A DNA stretch of 64,000 nucleotides from Neorickettsia risticii str. Illinois (GTDB lineage: Bacteria > Pseudomonadota > Alphaproteobacteria > Rickettsiales > Anaplasmataceae), in contig NC_013009.1 of the NCBI RefSeq assembly GCF_000022525.1, positions 372,001-436,000 of the forward strand. The letters are read 5' to 3'. The first letter of the stretch is position 1. Every line of letters begins with the position of its first letter. The notes under the pieces were generated by a model. It searched no databases. It had not been told where the DNA came from and saw only the letters and a program-made list of their open reading frames with translations. This document shows positions 47,089 through 56,383 of the stretch, one piece after another. Both the position numbers and the translations under genes were made by a program.

Positions 47089-48951
47089 ATGGAGAAAACA
47101 GAGCATAAGAATACTTATTCTTTTGATGCGGATGCATCGAAGGTTTTGAATTTGGTTATACATTCTCTTTACAGACATAAGGACGTTTTTCTTAGGGAGC
47201 TCATCTCCAATGCGTCTGACGCTCTGAATAAACTACGTGAGGCATCTTACTTTGATCAAGAATTACTTGAAGATAACCCTGAGCTTGAGATTCTTATCTC
47301 TCTTAATAAGGAGAAAAAAACATTAGAGATCTCGGATAATGGGATCGGAATGGACGAAAAAGAGCTTGTAGACAACTTAGGAACAGTAGCCAGATCTGGA
47401 ACTGAGAAATTTTTGGAATCACTTAAGGACAAAAAAGTCGATTTAATAGGGCAGTTTGGGGTTGGATTTTATTCAGTCTTCATGGTGGCAGATAAGGTTG
47501 AAGTGGAGACAAGAAAGGCAGGTACAAAAAAAGGTTATATTTGGGGATCTCGTGGAAGAGATAGCTTCTATGTTGATGAACTTGGTGGAGGTGTTTCTAG
47601 GGGAACAAAGATCAGAATCTATCTCAAGGATAATTCTGAGGAATTCTTGGATAAGTTCAAGCTAGAGCACGTTGTTGTAACAAATTCCAATCATATTGCC
47701 TTCCCAATATACCTGATTGACGAGAAGGGTGAGAAAGATCAGATTAATTCTGCGAGTGCTATATGGACGAAGAACAAAACTGAAATTACTGATGAAGAAC
47801 ATCAAAACTTCTTCCGCGATGTTGCACATGTAGGAGGAAAGCCATGGATGATCATCCACAATAAAAATGAGGGTAGCACTGAGTATATAAATTTGCTCTA
47901 CGTGCCGTCCATAAAGCCGTTTGATCTCTACAATCCTGATAGGAGGACTTCTGTAAAACTGTACATAAAAAAAGTTTTCATAACCGAAGAGAATGTACAG
48001 TTAATTCCTCAATACTTGCGGTTCCTAAAGGGTGTAGTGGACTGCGCTGATCTTCCACTCAATATAAGCAGGGAAACACTTCAATATAATAATGCACTTG
48101 TTAAGATAAAGAAGTCCTTGACTAATAGGGTGCTTAATGAGCTTAAAAAAAGGGCAGATAGCAATCCTGAAGAGTATATCTCTGGGTTTTGGAACAATTT
48201 TGGGGCTGTTTTAAAAGAAGGCCTCTGTGAAGCTATGCCAACAGATGAAAGGGAGCGTTTATTTGCTTTGTGTCGTTTCTATTCTCTGAAAAAGGAGAAG
48301 CTTGTCAGCTTGGATGAATACATACAGGATATGCATCCGGAACAGAAAGAAATCTACTGTCTAGGCAGTACAAGCTTGGAGAGTGCTAAAAATAGTCCTC
48401 AGCTTGAGGGTTTTGTTAGCCGTGGGTTGGATGTGTTGTTTTTTACTGATCCAGTAGACGATTTTTGGATAAGTGTTTCTCATGAATATAAGTCGTACAA
48501 TATTAAATCGATTACCAGGTCTAGTATTGATCTTGATGCTTTTGCCGAACTTGAAAAAGCAGGACAAGAGGTTCAACAGCATCACGATAAAGAGATAGAT
48601 CGTTTGATAGCAAAAATGCAAGAAGTCTTGAAAGATGAAGTTGAGTCTGTAAGAATCTCGAAGAGACTCACGGAAAGTCCTGTGTGTCTTGCCGTTCCAG
48701 ATGGTGCAATGGATATAAGGATGGAGAAGTTTATGCTTGAGCAGAAGCAGCTTCATTCTAGATCAAAAAAGATTTTGGAAATCAATACTTCTCATCCTGT
48801 CATTGGAAAGATAATTGGGAAAATCGATCTTCCTGAAGTAGATGAGTGGATACTTCTTCTCTATGACCAGGCGTGCATTTTACAAGGTGATGAAGTAAGC
48901 AATCCCATGAGAATGTCTAAGGCGCTAACCAAGCTGCTTTTGATGACATGA
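47089..48951 (+). CDS. htpG: Hsp90 chaperone HtpG
   Basis: ATP-dependent chaperone. GHKL ATPase N domain with [23 protein letters not shown], and [17 protein letters not shown]; the middle domain contains [12 protein letters not shown] and the catalytic-Arg loop [11 protein letters not shown]; the C-terminal dimerisation domain follows. 620 residues, normal for bacteria. It is monocistronic. Confidence 0.96.
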   Translation: MEKTEHKNTYSFDADASKVLNLVIHSLYRHKDVFLRELISNASDALNKLREASYFDQELLEDNPELEILISLNKEKKTLEISDNGIGMDEKELVDNLGTVARSGTEKFLESLKDKKVDLIGQFGVGFYSVFMVADKVEVETRKAGTKKGYIWGSRGRDSFYVDELGGGVSRGTKIRIYLKDNSEEFLDKFKLEHVVVTNSNHIAFPIYLIDEKGEKDQINSASAIWTKNKTEITDEEHQNFFRDVAHVGGKPWMIIHNKNEGSTEYINLLYVPSIKPFDLYNPDRRTSVKLYIKKVFITEENVQLIPQYLRFLKGVVDCADLPLNISRETLQYNNALVKIKKSLTNRVLNELKKRADSNPEEYISGFWNNFGAVLKEGLCEAMPTDERERLFALCRFYSLKKEKLVSLDEYIQDMHPEQKEIYCLGSTSLESAKNSPQLEGFVSRGLDVLFFTDPVDDFWISVSHEYKSYNIKSITRSSIDLDAFAELEKAGQEVQQHHDKEIDRLIAKMQEVLKDEVESVRISKRLTESPVCLAVPDGAMDIRMEKFMLEQKQLHSRSKKILEINTSHPVIGKIIGKIDLPEVDEWILLLYDQACILQGDEVSNPMRMSKALTKLLLMT

Positions 48952-49154
48952 TCTGGGGTGGCTGTCTTGTAAGTATAGTGCACTAGAAACCGTTTTTAGA
49001 TGCTGAGTTTGTTAGTAGCATTTTTTTAAACTGTTTTGGGTATAATCGGCACCTTATCCTTGGGTTTGCCGTTCTCTTCTAGAAAAGGATGTGTTAGGCT
49101 GTTTTGGGGTTTCGTTTTGTTGTGTTCAAGCGATTTTTTGCTTTATAGTGGGCT

Positions 49155-50378
49155 ATGCAGGGTCTATACAATAAACTTTTGGATGCTATCAGTTGTGGCA
49201 ATAACTCTCTTTTCTCTCAACTCACTAGACGTGTCGAATTTGATTATTCGGGGGCTGCTTATGATGAAGTCCCTCTTTTTAATGCAGTAGTTTCAGCTAT
49301 TTGTATAGAAACTCCAAAAGACGAGAAGAGCATTGCCGATTTGCTTTCTGTACGAACAAAAGAATCGGCTACTGCAATTGCAGGATTAAAGGCAAGAATA
49401 GCGGGTAGAGAGGAAATTTTCGGAGATTTATGTAAACATCTTCGTGTAAATAGTTTGATAAATTTAGCAGATTTTGCCACTGGTCTCACACCGATACAAA
49501 TTGCTTTGGATGCTAATAACGTCACTTTAGTAAATCGATTGTTCGTGAACGGTGCGCTGAGGGATGCCAGATGTGATATTGATGGGGTTTCTGGTTGTAC
49601 TTTGTTTATGAAAGCGCTTAGTTGTGCAAGTAGTAAGACTTCTGTGGAAATGTTAAAAGCGGTTGCTCGTGGCACGTCTGATGTTCGGCAGTTGACTACA
49701 ACAGATAAGACAGATAAGCAGCTAGTAAGTGACCTACGTAGCTATTTTCACTCTCTTGCGTCGAATTATGAAGAAGCATTAGCAGTTTTAATATCTTCAG
49801 ACTGCGACGGGAAAAACATATATCATAGGGCAATTCAAAAAAATGATTCTGAAGCTTTGCAGTGGTTGAAGAATCTTCTTCTATCAGAGAAACCCATCAT
49901 TGAGGAGGCACAGGAACTTCTGGATGATATTAATCTGTCAAGTAAATATAAAACACAAATTCTGCAAAGTGCTCGTTATGCGAATGATAGGTTTGTCCGT
50001 AGAAGGAAAGCAGTAGGTGCAGCGGATGTGGTATTTAATATGCCGTGTGAAGGCCTCACTCCAACGGAGTTCATAGTAAGCAATATGCCTTTTCAAGCTG
50101 CTGAAGAGTTTGCTAGGAATGCAATGATTGGAAGCAGTGCTGGAAGTACTTACATGTCTCTTGCGGAAATAGTTGACGGTGGGACGGATTCGCCTGAGTT
50201 AATTGAGATTGCTGATGCAATGGTTCGTTGTGCTCCAGAGAACGTGTGTGCAAAGTTTTTTGCTGGTCGCTCTGGTTCGATTCTTTTGAGAAAACTTTGT
50301 GATTTTTGTGAAAAGCGTGATGGTGCTATAAGTGAAAAGTCACTTATTGCTTTCTTGATAAAAAATCGCTTTCCCTAG
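49155..50378 (+). CDS. Ankyrin-repeat protein, 5' segment of a split giant gene
   Basis: 407 codons. Ankyrin-like helices are seen at TGLTPIQIALDANNVTLVNRLFVNGA and around NPIYHRAIQKNDSEAL-like segments; much of the rest is helical without clear consensus. The frame ends at TAG (50378) after an A6 run (50360-50365). Skipping one A there would continue directly into the 1463-codon downstream frame, which is open from 50362 and has no ATG or GTG until well inside. I read the two as one gene of about 1,920 codons interrupted by an indel, or joined by slippage. There is no signal peptide. Confidence 0.7.
   Translation: MQGLYNKLLDAISCGNNSLFSQLTRRVEFDYSGAAYDEVPLFNAVVSAICIETPKDEKSIADLLSVRTKESATAIAGLKARIAGREEIFGDLCKHLRVNSLINLADFATGLTPIQIALDANNVTLVNRLFVNGALRDARCDIDGVSGCTLFMKALSCASSKTSVEMLKAVARGTSDVRQLTTTDKTDKQLVSDLRSYFHSLASNYEEALAVLISSDCDGKNIYHRAIQKNDSEALQWLKNLLLSEKPIIEEAQELLDDINLSSKYKTQILQSARYANDRFVRRRKAVGAADVVFNMPCEGLTPTEFIVSNMPFQAAEEFARNAMIGSSAGSTYMSLAEIVDGGTDSPELIEIADAMVRCAPENVCAKFFAGRSGSILLRKLCDFCEKRDGAISEKSLIAFLIKNRFP
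50360..50365 (+). other. A6 run at the junction of the two ankyrin frames
   Basis: Six adenines where loss of one base (or reading +1) would fuse the upstream and downstream frames. It is a typical place for polymerase slippage or a sequencing indel. Confidence 0.6.
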
Positions 50379-50529
50379 CTGCCTAGAACTTGTCGCGGAA
50401 GGTAGGATCAATGTTGAGGATATCCTACATGAGGTAGTTGAAAGTCGTGACCCCAACAGGATTGCTGATATTGCTGTTTATGCTCCACCGAAATTTTGGG
50501 AGCACGAGAATGAGGCAGGATATAATCCA

Positions 50530-53500
50530 TTGGAGCTTGCTATTGCAAATGATGATCCTGCTTGCGTTGATGCGATTCTTCAAAGCTTACAAGGTACCTT
50601 GGCGACTGCAAGTACTCAGGAAGAGGTCAGCGCGAACCAGGAGTGTATAGATAGGCTTCTTACAAGGGTTGGTAAGATATCTGGAAAGGCAGTCTTGCAC
50701 TTTGCTGCTGAAAAAGCCCCTGAGCTGGTGGATAGGATTCTTGACTTATCTTCTAATGGTGAAGCCTTATTAGGTATTAAGGATGCAAGAGGCCTCTTGC
50801 CGGTCCACCATAACAGAGATATAGAGGCTTTTTATCGACCTTTGTGTGCGAAAAAATACGGTGTATCCGATACGGGACCAACAGCGGCTCAGATTGACGA
50901 TCTGAAGGAAAGTGTCATACTCCATAAAAAAATTGCTGATGGGGATAAATCTGTCCTGCAAACACTATTTTTGGAAGATGAATCCAATGTCTACAGATGC
51001 ATAGATACCGCTGGTGGTACGAAAAGCATTCTTGAAGTGGCTGCTGAAAGCGGTAGGTCGGATTTGGTCAGGTTCATTCTTCTAGAACATAAGAAATTAC
51101 AGGAAAAAAGTAAAAACAAATGTAAGGAACTTGAAGCTGAGCTTGAAAAAATAGCAGTCCTCCAGATTCCTGAAATGCGAGAAAAGTTCAATGATCTGGA
51201 AGCTGAAAGGATGTTTCAAGACGGGATGCAGCGCGCTAGGTCTGATTCAATGTCTAGCCATGCTAACGCAACGCTGTTAAGGGTGCTTAGTACCCAGGAA
51301 CCACAAGATTGGCATCAAGAAGTAATAAATAGTGCAGATTTACGTGAAGAGACGCTTGTTGCAACACTTTTGGATAGTGGTGCAAACCCACTAGTTACAG
51401 CTGTACAAAGTGGTAACAATCCGGTTGCACAGAAGATATTGTCAGAAGCCAAAGAGTGCGCAGATGATGATCTCAAGGATAGTCTTATCAAAAATCAAGA
51501 TGTTGTGGGCCTTTTGAGGTATGGCTTTGGATCAGCTGGCTTATATGATGCTACTTCTACTCCGTCTAAGGATCCTGGAAAGTACAAGGCAGAGTTTGAG
51601 CCTTCAAGAGCCGCTTTTGCACTTGTGCGTGAGGAAATGAATGTTCTTAGGGCACAGGTTACCTCAAAGTTTTCTGGTAAGGGTGCTTTGCTTACCTATG
51701 CGCATGCTCTTTCCATGGATACACCTGAAGCAGATAATATAAAAGATAAGTTAAATGGCTTTGAAGATGGAGACAGAGCGCTTCTTTCAGTGCGTAGCCC
51801 AGATGGTCATAACATAGGCACTCTCATTGCTGCCTTTGGTGGTATTGCGCAATGGCAAGCATACGCGAACAAGTATAGCAAGCTAAAGGCTGCAGATAGT
51901 GGTGGTGTTTCTCCTGCGGCGAACGTGTCTGCTGATATAGGCAGTCCCTTCCAGGTTGCGCTTCTGGCAAAGCACTTTGCAAACAGTGGTCCGGAAAAGA
52001 GAAGGAGGGCAATCCTCTTTGATTATTTGGTACAGCACTACTTAGATGATGTTTTTACTCCAAACGTGAATGGGGAAAATCTTTTGCACACGGCTGTCAG
52101 ATGTAACGATGTAGAGGTGCTAGAGTTGATGTTGACGCATGCTGCCTATACAAGTACCGTTACTTTTTCCGCCTTGAATCAACGGAACGGGGCTGGTAGG
52201 AATGTTCTGGAGCTTGCTGTTTACATGGATAATGCTTCAATGGTTAAAGTGATGCTTGAGAGTGTGTTGGCACGCCATGGGGCCGGTGCTACGAGCACTT
52301 TACTTCTCAAATCGCACCTCTTACATACTGCGGTGGCGACAAATAATGAGGCGATGCTTAAGCTGATTGCAAGCATGCAAAAAATGCTTAATGTGATTAC
52401 TGCTCCAGAGCAGAAGCTCTTATTGGAGAATCAGAAAGATCCGCAGGGTAGGGATCCATTTGTTCTTGCTGTAGAAATGGGAAACTTTTCTGCTGTGAAA
52501 GTGATGCATAAGGCTGGACTGCAAATGAATGTGGAGAGTGTTAAAAGAGCAATTGCAGGGCTTCCAGCCAGCTTTGATGAAAATGAGTTGAACAAATTGA
52601 TTGAATTTCTCAAGTTGAATAAAGGTGAGTCAGCTGCGCTTCTTGCTGAACGTGAAAAGCGTTTAAGAGAAACTCTTCCTCCAAAACCGCTATTGGCTGC
52701 GGAGCCCCAAAGCGCTAAAGTAAGAGAGGGATTTATAGATCAGGTGTGCTGCCTTGCAGAAAATGAATCTAAACTATTCAAAAAGCAGTCTTCTCACGCA
52801 CACAGTAATGTTCTTTCAAAATTTCAACAAGAGTATAACAAGAGCGCTGCGTCTTTAAAAGAAGATATTACGAGTGACAGGATAGATGCTGCTCTTGCTA
52901 GCATGCGCTTGTATGCAGGTCTTATGGACTCTGCAGATGACAGGGGCGGCATTATAAATGCAATACTAGAATCCAATAACTTGCAATTAGCTAAGATTGC
53001 TGTGCAAGGTTCAAATAAATTCATAAAGAACTCTAGTGGTGATAACTTGCTGAATTGTATTATAAAGCGTGCTAGCGATGAAACCTTAAGAGAATTGGTT
53101 GCCGAGTGTATGAGGGCTGGCTATAGTATTGCTGAGATTTCAGGGGATGAGACAAGCACCTTTCAACTACTAGAAGCAAGAGATCCAACCTTTGCAGCGG
53201 GATTAAGAAGTACGTATGAAAAAGAAAGTGCTAAAAGCACCAGTCTAATGAATTGTTTGGAGGATGTTCTGCAGTCTGCAAATGTAGGTGAGAAATCACG
53301 TGCAGCTTCTGCATTGCTAGCAGAAATGAATTCTTTTCCCAAAGGCTATAATTTCCCTGTTTTTTCACAGATATTTTCGCAAATACTCAGTGAGGAGATT
53401 CATGGTGAGCACTCGTTGGTTACGAAGCGTCTTGGTATGCTCTGCTATTTTTTCAAGGGAGTTTCATACTTTGGAGAAAAAAGCCCCGAGAACGGGGATA

Positions 53501-54921
53501 CAGTTCTGCATATGTTATTTAAAGTGCTTAAAAGCGCTCCCGCAGCTATTGTTGAGGTACGTGATGCTCTTAAGGCTGTTCTTGCAAATGAACATTTTTC
53601 TCCTGAGTTACTTTTGGAGAAAAATTACTATGGTGTTTCGGCCTTGGATGTGTTAGCAGGTGTAAAAGGATCGGGGTACCTTTTAGATGTCATTAGGAAA
53701 GCTGTTCCAGATTTTGAGGATAAAATTAGCTTTGCGAGAATGTTGATGCTTTCTGTACTTGAGGCAGACTTAGACGAAACCAGAGAATTTTTGGAACGTC
53801 ATCAGGGTTCTCTCTTAGATGTTAATGCTGAAGATGAAGATGGTATCTCCAGTCTTGAGTGTGCCATTTTGAACAGTAATGTTCCTATGTGCAAGCTTCT
53901 CCTTGAATATGGTGCAGAAATAAATACGATTGATGCTTATGGACGCAATTTTCTTGATAAGCTACTTGATCATTCTCTTGAGATAGGTGTTCAGCCTAAT
54001 CCTGAGATGGTGTCTCTACTTGTAAGTAGAGGTGTAGATTTGATGCACTCTAGCGGAGGTTTAACTACTTTAGAACGATTCAAGAGGTTTGAGCAGAAAA
54101 GAGATGTGCACCGTGCTCGTTTAGCTGTCCTGATGGATAAGCCTGAACTCTGCCAGGATGATTATACGGAGTTGCGCGTTTTAATGAATGCACAGTTGGA
54201 CCGAGATTATTGTCAGATTCTCCATGAGGCTGCACTTGAGCGTGAGCGACTTAATAAAGAAGTGAGCGGACAGGTCGCAAGTGCGTTATATGTTGCAAGT
54301 AGTGTTACCTTTGTCAAAAATATAAAGTCAATTGTAAGTGCTCCATTCAGATTAGCAAAAGATAAAAGTGCGGCAAGCATTGTTGGAGGTGTGTTGTGTG
54401 TCAACGTTGATGAGAATGCTTCTATTGATACTGATGAACTTTTTTCTTCTGCAAAGCCCTATGGAATACGGTGTAGTAATTTATCGTTCAATGGGGGCAA
54501 GGATGTCGTTAAGGTAGAAAGGAGAGCGGATGGTTTAACGAACTATGTTCCTAAAAGTGGGTGTGTCATTGTCTCGGTTGAGGCGAAAGTGAAGGGAAAT
54601 GACAAGAAAGTTGACATATTCATGAATAGTGATGGTTCTATTTCTTTTGGTTCCAGAAAGAATTCTGATAAGTTGACTTCTCTTTTCAAGGAGGGCAAGA
54701 TTGACTTCACTTCTTCGGGCGTATATGTCGATGGTATACCACTTGAGAAAGCATTCGGTTCAGCGCCTAAAAAGCCTGTAGTGCATAAACAACTTCATGA
54801 GGTAGCAAAAACTTTGAGGGAGGCCGGTGCTTCAGGCGCAGAAGATGTTCATACCCACCAGGGGCACGCACCGACTGGTGGGACGCAGCACGTTGCAGAG
54901 CGCAGAGGTGATATAACATAG
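50530..54921 (+). CDS. Giant ankyrin-repeat protein, 3' segment
   Basis: 1463 codons from TTG at 50530, though the frame is already open from 50362 and probably continues the preceding gene. Scattered ankyrin repeats: GENLLHTAVRCNDVEVLELMLTHAA, GRNVLELAVYMDNASMVKVML, GRDPFVLAVEMGNFSAVKVM, and GISSLECAILNSNVPMCKLLLEYGAEIN near the C-terminal third. The last ~250 residues are not ankyrin (VASALYVASSVTFVKNI onward), and the end is His/Gly rich. Long ankyrin proteins in Anaplasmataceae are often secreted into the host cell by type IV secretion; that role is inferred. No signal peptide, no membrane segment. Confidence 0.8.
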   Translation: MELAIANDDPACVDAILQSLQGTLATASTQEEVSANQECIDRLLTRVGKISGKAVLHFAAEKAPELVDRILDLSSNGEALLGIKDARGLLPVHHNRDIEAFYRPLCAKKYGVSDTGPTAAQIDDLKESVILHKKIADGDKSVLQTLFLEDESNVYRCIDTAGGTKSILEVAAESGRSDLVRFILLEHKKLQEKSKNKCKELEAELEKIAVLQIPEMREKFNDLEAERMFQDGMQRARSDSMSSHANATLLRVLSTQEPQDWHQEVINSADLREETLVATLLDSGANPLVTAVQSGNNPVAQKILSEAKECADDDLKDSLIKNQDVVGLLRYGFGSAGLYDATSTPSKDPGKYKAEFEPSRAAFALVREEMNVLRAQVTSKFSGKGALLTYAHALSMDTPEADNIKDKLNGFEDGDRALLSVRSPDGHNIGTLIAAFGGIAQWQAYANKYSKLKAADSGGVSPAANVSADIGSPFQVALLAKHFANSGPEKRRRAILFDYLVQHYLDDVFTPNVNGENLLHTAVRCNDVEVLELMLTHAAYTSTVTFSALNQRNGAGRNVLELAVYMDNASMVKVMLESVLARHGAGATSTLLLKSHLLHTAVATNNEAMLKLIASMQKMLNVITAPEQKLLLENQKDPQGRDPFVLAVEMGNFSAVKVMHKAGLQMNVESVKRAIAGLPASFDENELNKLIEFLKLNKGESAALLAEREKRLRETLPPKPLLAAEPQSAKVREGFIDQVCCLAENESKLFKKQSSHAHSNVLSKFQQEYNKSAASLKEDITSDRIDAALASMRLYAGLMDSADDRGGIINAILESNNLQLAKIAVQGSNKFIKNSSGDNLLNCIIKRASDETLRELVAECMRAGYSIAEISGDETSTFQLLEARDPTFAAGLRSTYEKESAKSTSLMNCLEDVLQSANVGEKSRAASALLAEMNSFPKGYNFPVFSQIFSQILSEEIHGEHSLVTKRLGMLCYFFKGVSYFGEKSPENGDTVLHMLFKVLKSAPAAIVEVRDALKAVLANEHFSPELLLEKNYYGVSALDVLAGVKGSGYLLDVIRKAVPDFEDKISFARMLMLSVLEADLDETREFLERHQGSLLDVNAEDEDGISSLECAILNSNVPMCKLLLEYGAEINTIDAYGRNFLDKLLDHSLEIGVQPNPEMVSLLVSRGVDLMHSSGGLTTLERFKRFEQKRDVHRARLAVLMDKPELCQDDYTELRVLMNAQLDRDYCQILHEAALERERLNKEVSGQVASALYVASSVTFVKNIKSIVSAPFRLAKDKSAASIVGGVLCVNVDENASIDTDELFSSAKPYGIRCSNLSFNGGKDVVKVERRADGLTNYVPKSGCVIVSVEAKVKGNDKKVDIFMNSDGSISFGSRKNSDKLTSLFKEGKIDFTSSGVYVDGIPLEKAFGSAPKKPVVHKQLHEVAKTLREAGASGAEDVHTHQGHAPTGGTQHVAERRGDIT

Positions 54922-54964
54922 AAACCGTTATTTAATGTAATGGCCGGCTTTGTACATATTATAA

Positions 54965-56383
54965 TTACCAAGGGCAGAGTCTGTTAATGTTATGGATGAG
55001 TGAACTGTACAAGGTCTTCTTTTTATGTTTTTCAGGTATTGCGATGTCTAACACTCCTTCAGAGGAGTAGTCTATTTTTTCCAGAATTCTTCCATATGGG
55101 TCAATGACCGCAGAAATACCGGTAGTAGTTGATCTCACAACTGGAAGGCCATATTCTATCGCTCTGATACGTGCCATTTGTAGGTGTTGGTACCGTGCAG
55201 TGCTATTTCCAAGCCAACTGTCATTCGTAAGGTTGACTATCCATTCGGCAGACTTTTTTCGGCCAACAAAAGTGCTAAAAATACTTTCGTAACAGAGGAT
55301 TGGTGATGCCTTGATGCTATCTAACACCTTGGTGTTATCATTACCCCGAGTAAAACTACTCATGCCATTAACAATCTTTTTTATTGGTATTATGTTTTCA
55401 AGAGGTACATATTCTCCAAATGGGATAAGTTTGACCTTGTCGTAATATTCTGCGATAACCCCATTGCGAAGTACAAAAATTGAATTAAATAACGCGTTTT
55501 TATCTCTACGTGTTCCGGCAGCTATGAGAGGTTTTCCGAGAGCTTGACTCACGTAAAGCGTTATATCTGTTTCAGGTCTCGAGAAAAGGAACGGTAATGA
55601 TGATTCTGGCCACACGAAATAGGTGATTTTTGCTGAAGGTCTAGAGGTGCTCAATTGAATGTACTTTTTGAGTACCATCTTTTGAAATTCGGCTGTCCAA
55701 ACCTGCTGATGAGAGATATTTGCCTGCACTATTCTCACGACTTTTGATGAGTATTGTGTTGGATAAAGGCTCAAACGTCTAAGGCCAAAGCAAAAAACTG
55801 ATATGAATAAAATGACTGAACAAACACAGTAGATTCTGGCTTTTTTTGAATCTTTGAAAAGAAGTTCTCCAATTGATCCAGAAATAAATGTTGTGAATGC
55901 TGTAAGTCCAAAGATACCAAAAAGTGATGTTAGCTGAAGAATCTCTAGATGGTTCCATGAATAACCAATGAGGTTCCATGGGAAACCACCAAAACACACT
56001 TCTCTTAGGTACTCTGATCCTGTTATTATGATAGAGAAGCTAAGTGGATTTTGCATTGCGATTGCCTTAAATAGAATAAAGGCGCACGTGAAATAAAGAG
56101 AAAGAAAAATAGAGAGTACAATAGGAACTGGTATGATCAGCCACCATAAATTTTGTATATCTGTCGCTAATGCAAAAGCAATCCAATATAAAGAAGTCAA
56201 AAAAAAGGCACTTCCAAAATGGACAGAAAACAAGAAGGTTTCCCTCATAGAAGAAGATAACCTTAGTTGTTTATATACAAGTGCAAGCGCAAAAATCAGA
56301 ATGAGCGTCAAGTGAAAGGGTGCAAACCCAAGCGTCATACACACTCCTAGGAGTATTGATAAGTATTTTTCCGATACCTTCAT
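54965..56383 (-). CDS. lnt: Apolipoprotein N-acyltransferase
   Basis: Adds the third acyl chain to lipoproteins in the inner membrane. An N-terminal block of several membrane helices is followed by a nitrilase-like periplasmic domain with the catalytic Glu in YFVWPESSLPFLF, Lys in YDKVKLIPFGEYVPLE and Cys in SPILCYESIF. 472 residues, typical. The start codon overlaps the stop of the AsmA gene (ATGA), so the two are co-translated. Confidence 0.92.
   Translation of the reverse strand: MKVSEKYLSILLGVCMTLGFAPFHLTLILIFALALVYKQLRLSSSMRETFLFSVHFGSAFFLTSLYWIAFALATDIQNLWWLIIPVPIVLSIFLSLYFTCAFILFKAIAMQNPLSFSIIITGSEYLREVCFGGFPWNLIGYSWNHLEILQLTSLFGIFGLTAFTTFISGSIGELLFKDSKKARIYCVCSVILFISVFCFGLRRLSLYPTQYSSKVVRIVQANISHQQVWTAEFQKMVLKKYIQLSTSRPSAKITYFVWPESSLPFLFSRPETDITLYVSQALGKPLIAAGTRRDKNALFNSIFVLRNGVIAEYYDKVKLIPFGEYVPLENIIPIKKIVNGMSSFTRGNDNTKVLDSIKASPILCYESIFSTFVGRKKSAEWIVNLTNDSWLGNSTARYQHLQMARIRAIEYGLPVVRSTTTGISAVIDPYGRILEKIDYSSEGVLDIAIPEKHKKKTLYSSLIHNINRLCPW

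Noticed and set aside
49036-49290. 84-codon hydrophobic frame before the ankyrin gene
   Set aside because: It overlaps the ankyrin start in another frame; its hydrophobicity follows from a T-rich leader.
50359-50368. Programmed -1 slippage at A-AAA-AAT
   Set aside because: The heptamer fits a -1 site, but the -1 frame stops after a few codons; only a +1 shift or loss of one A opens the downstream frame.
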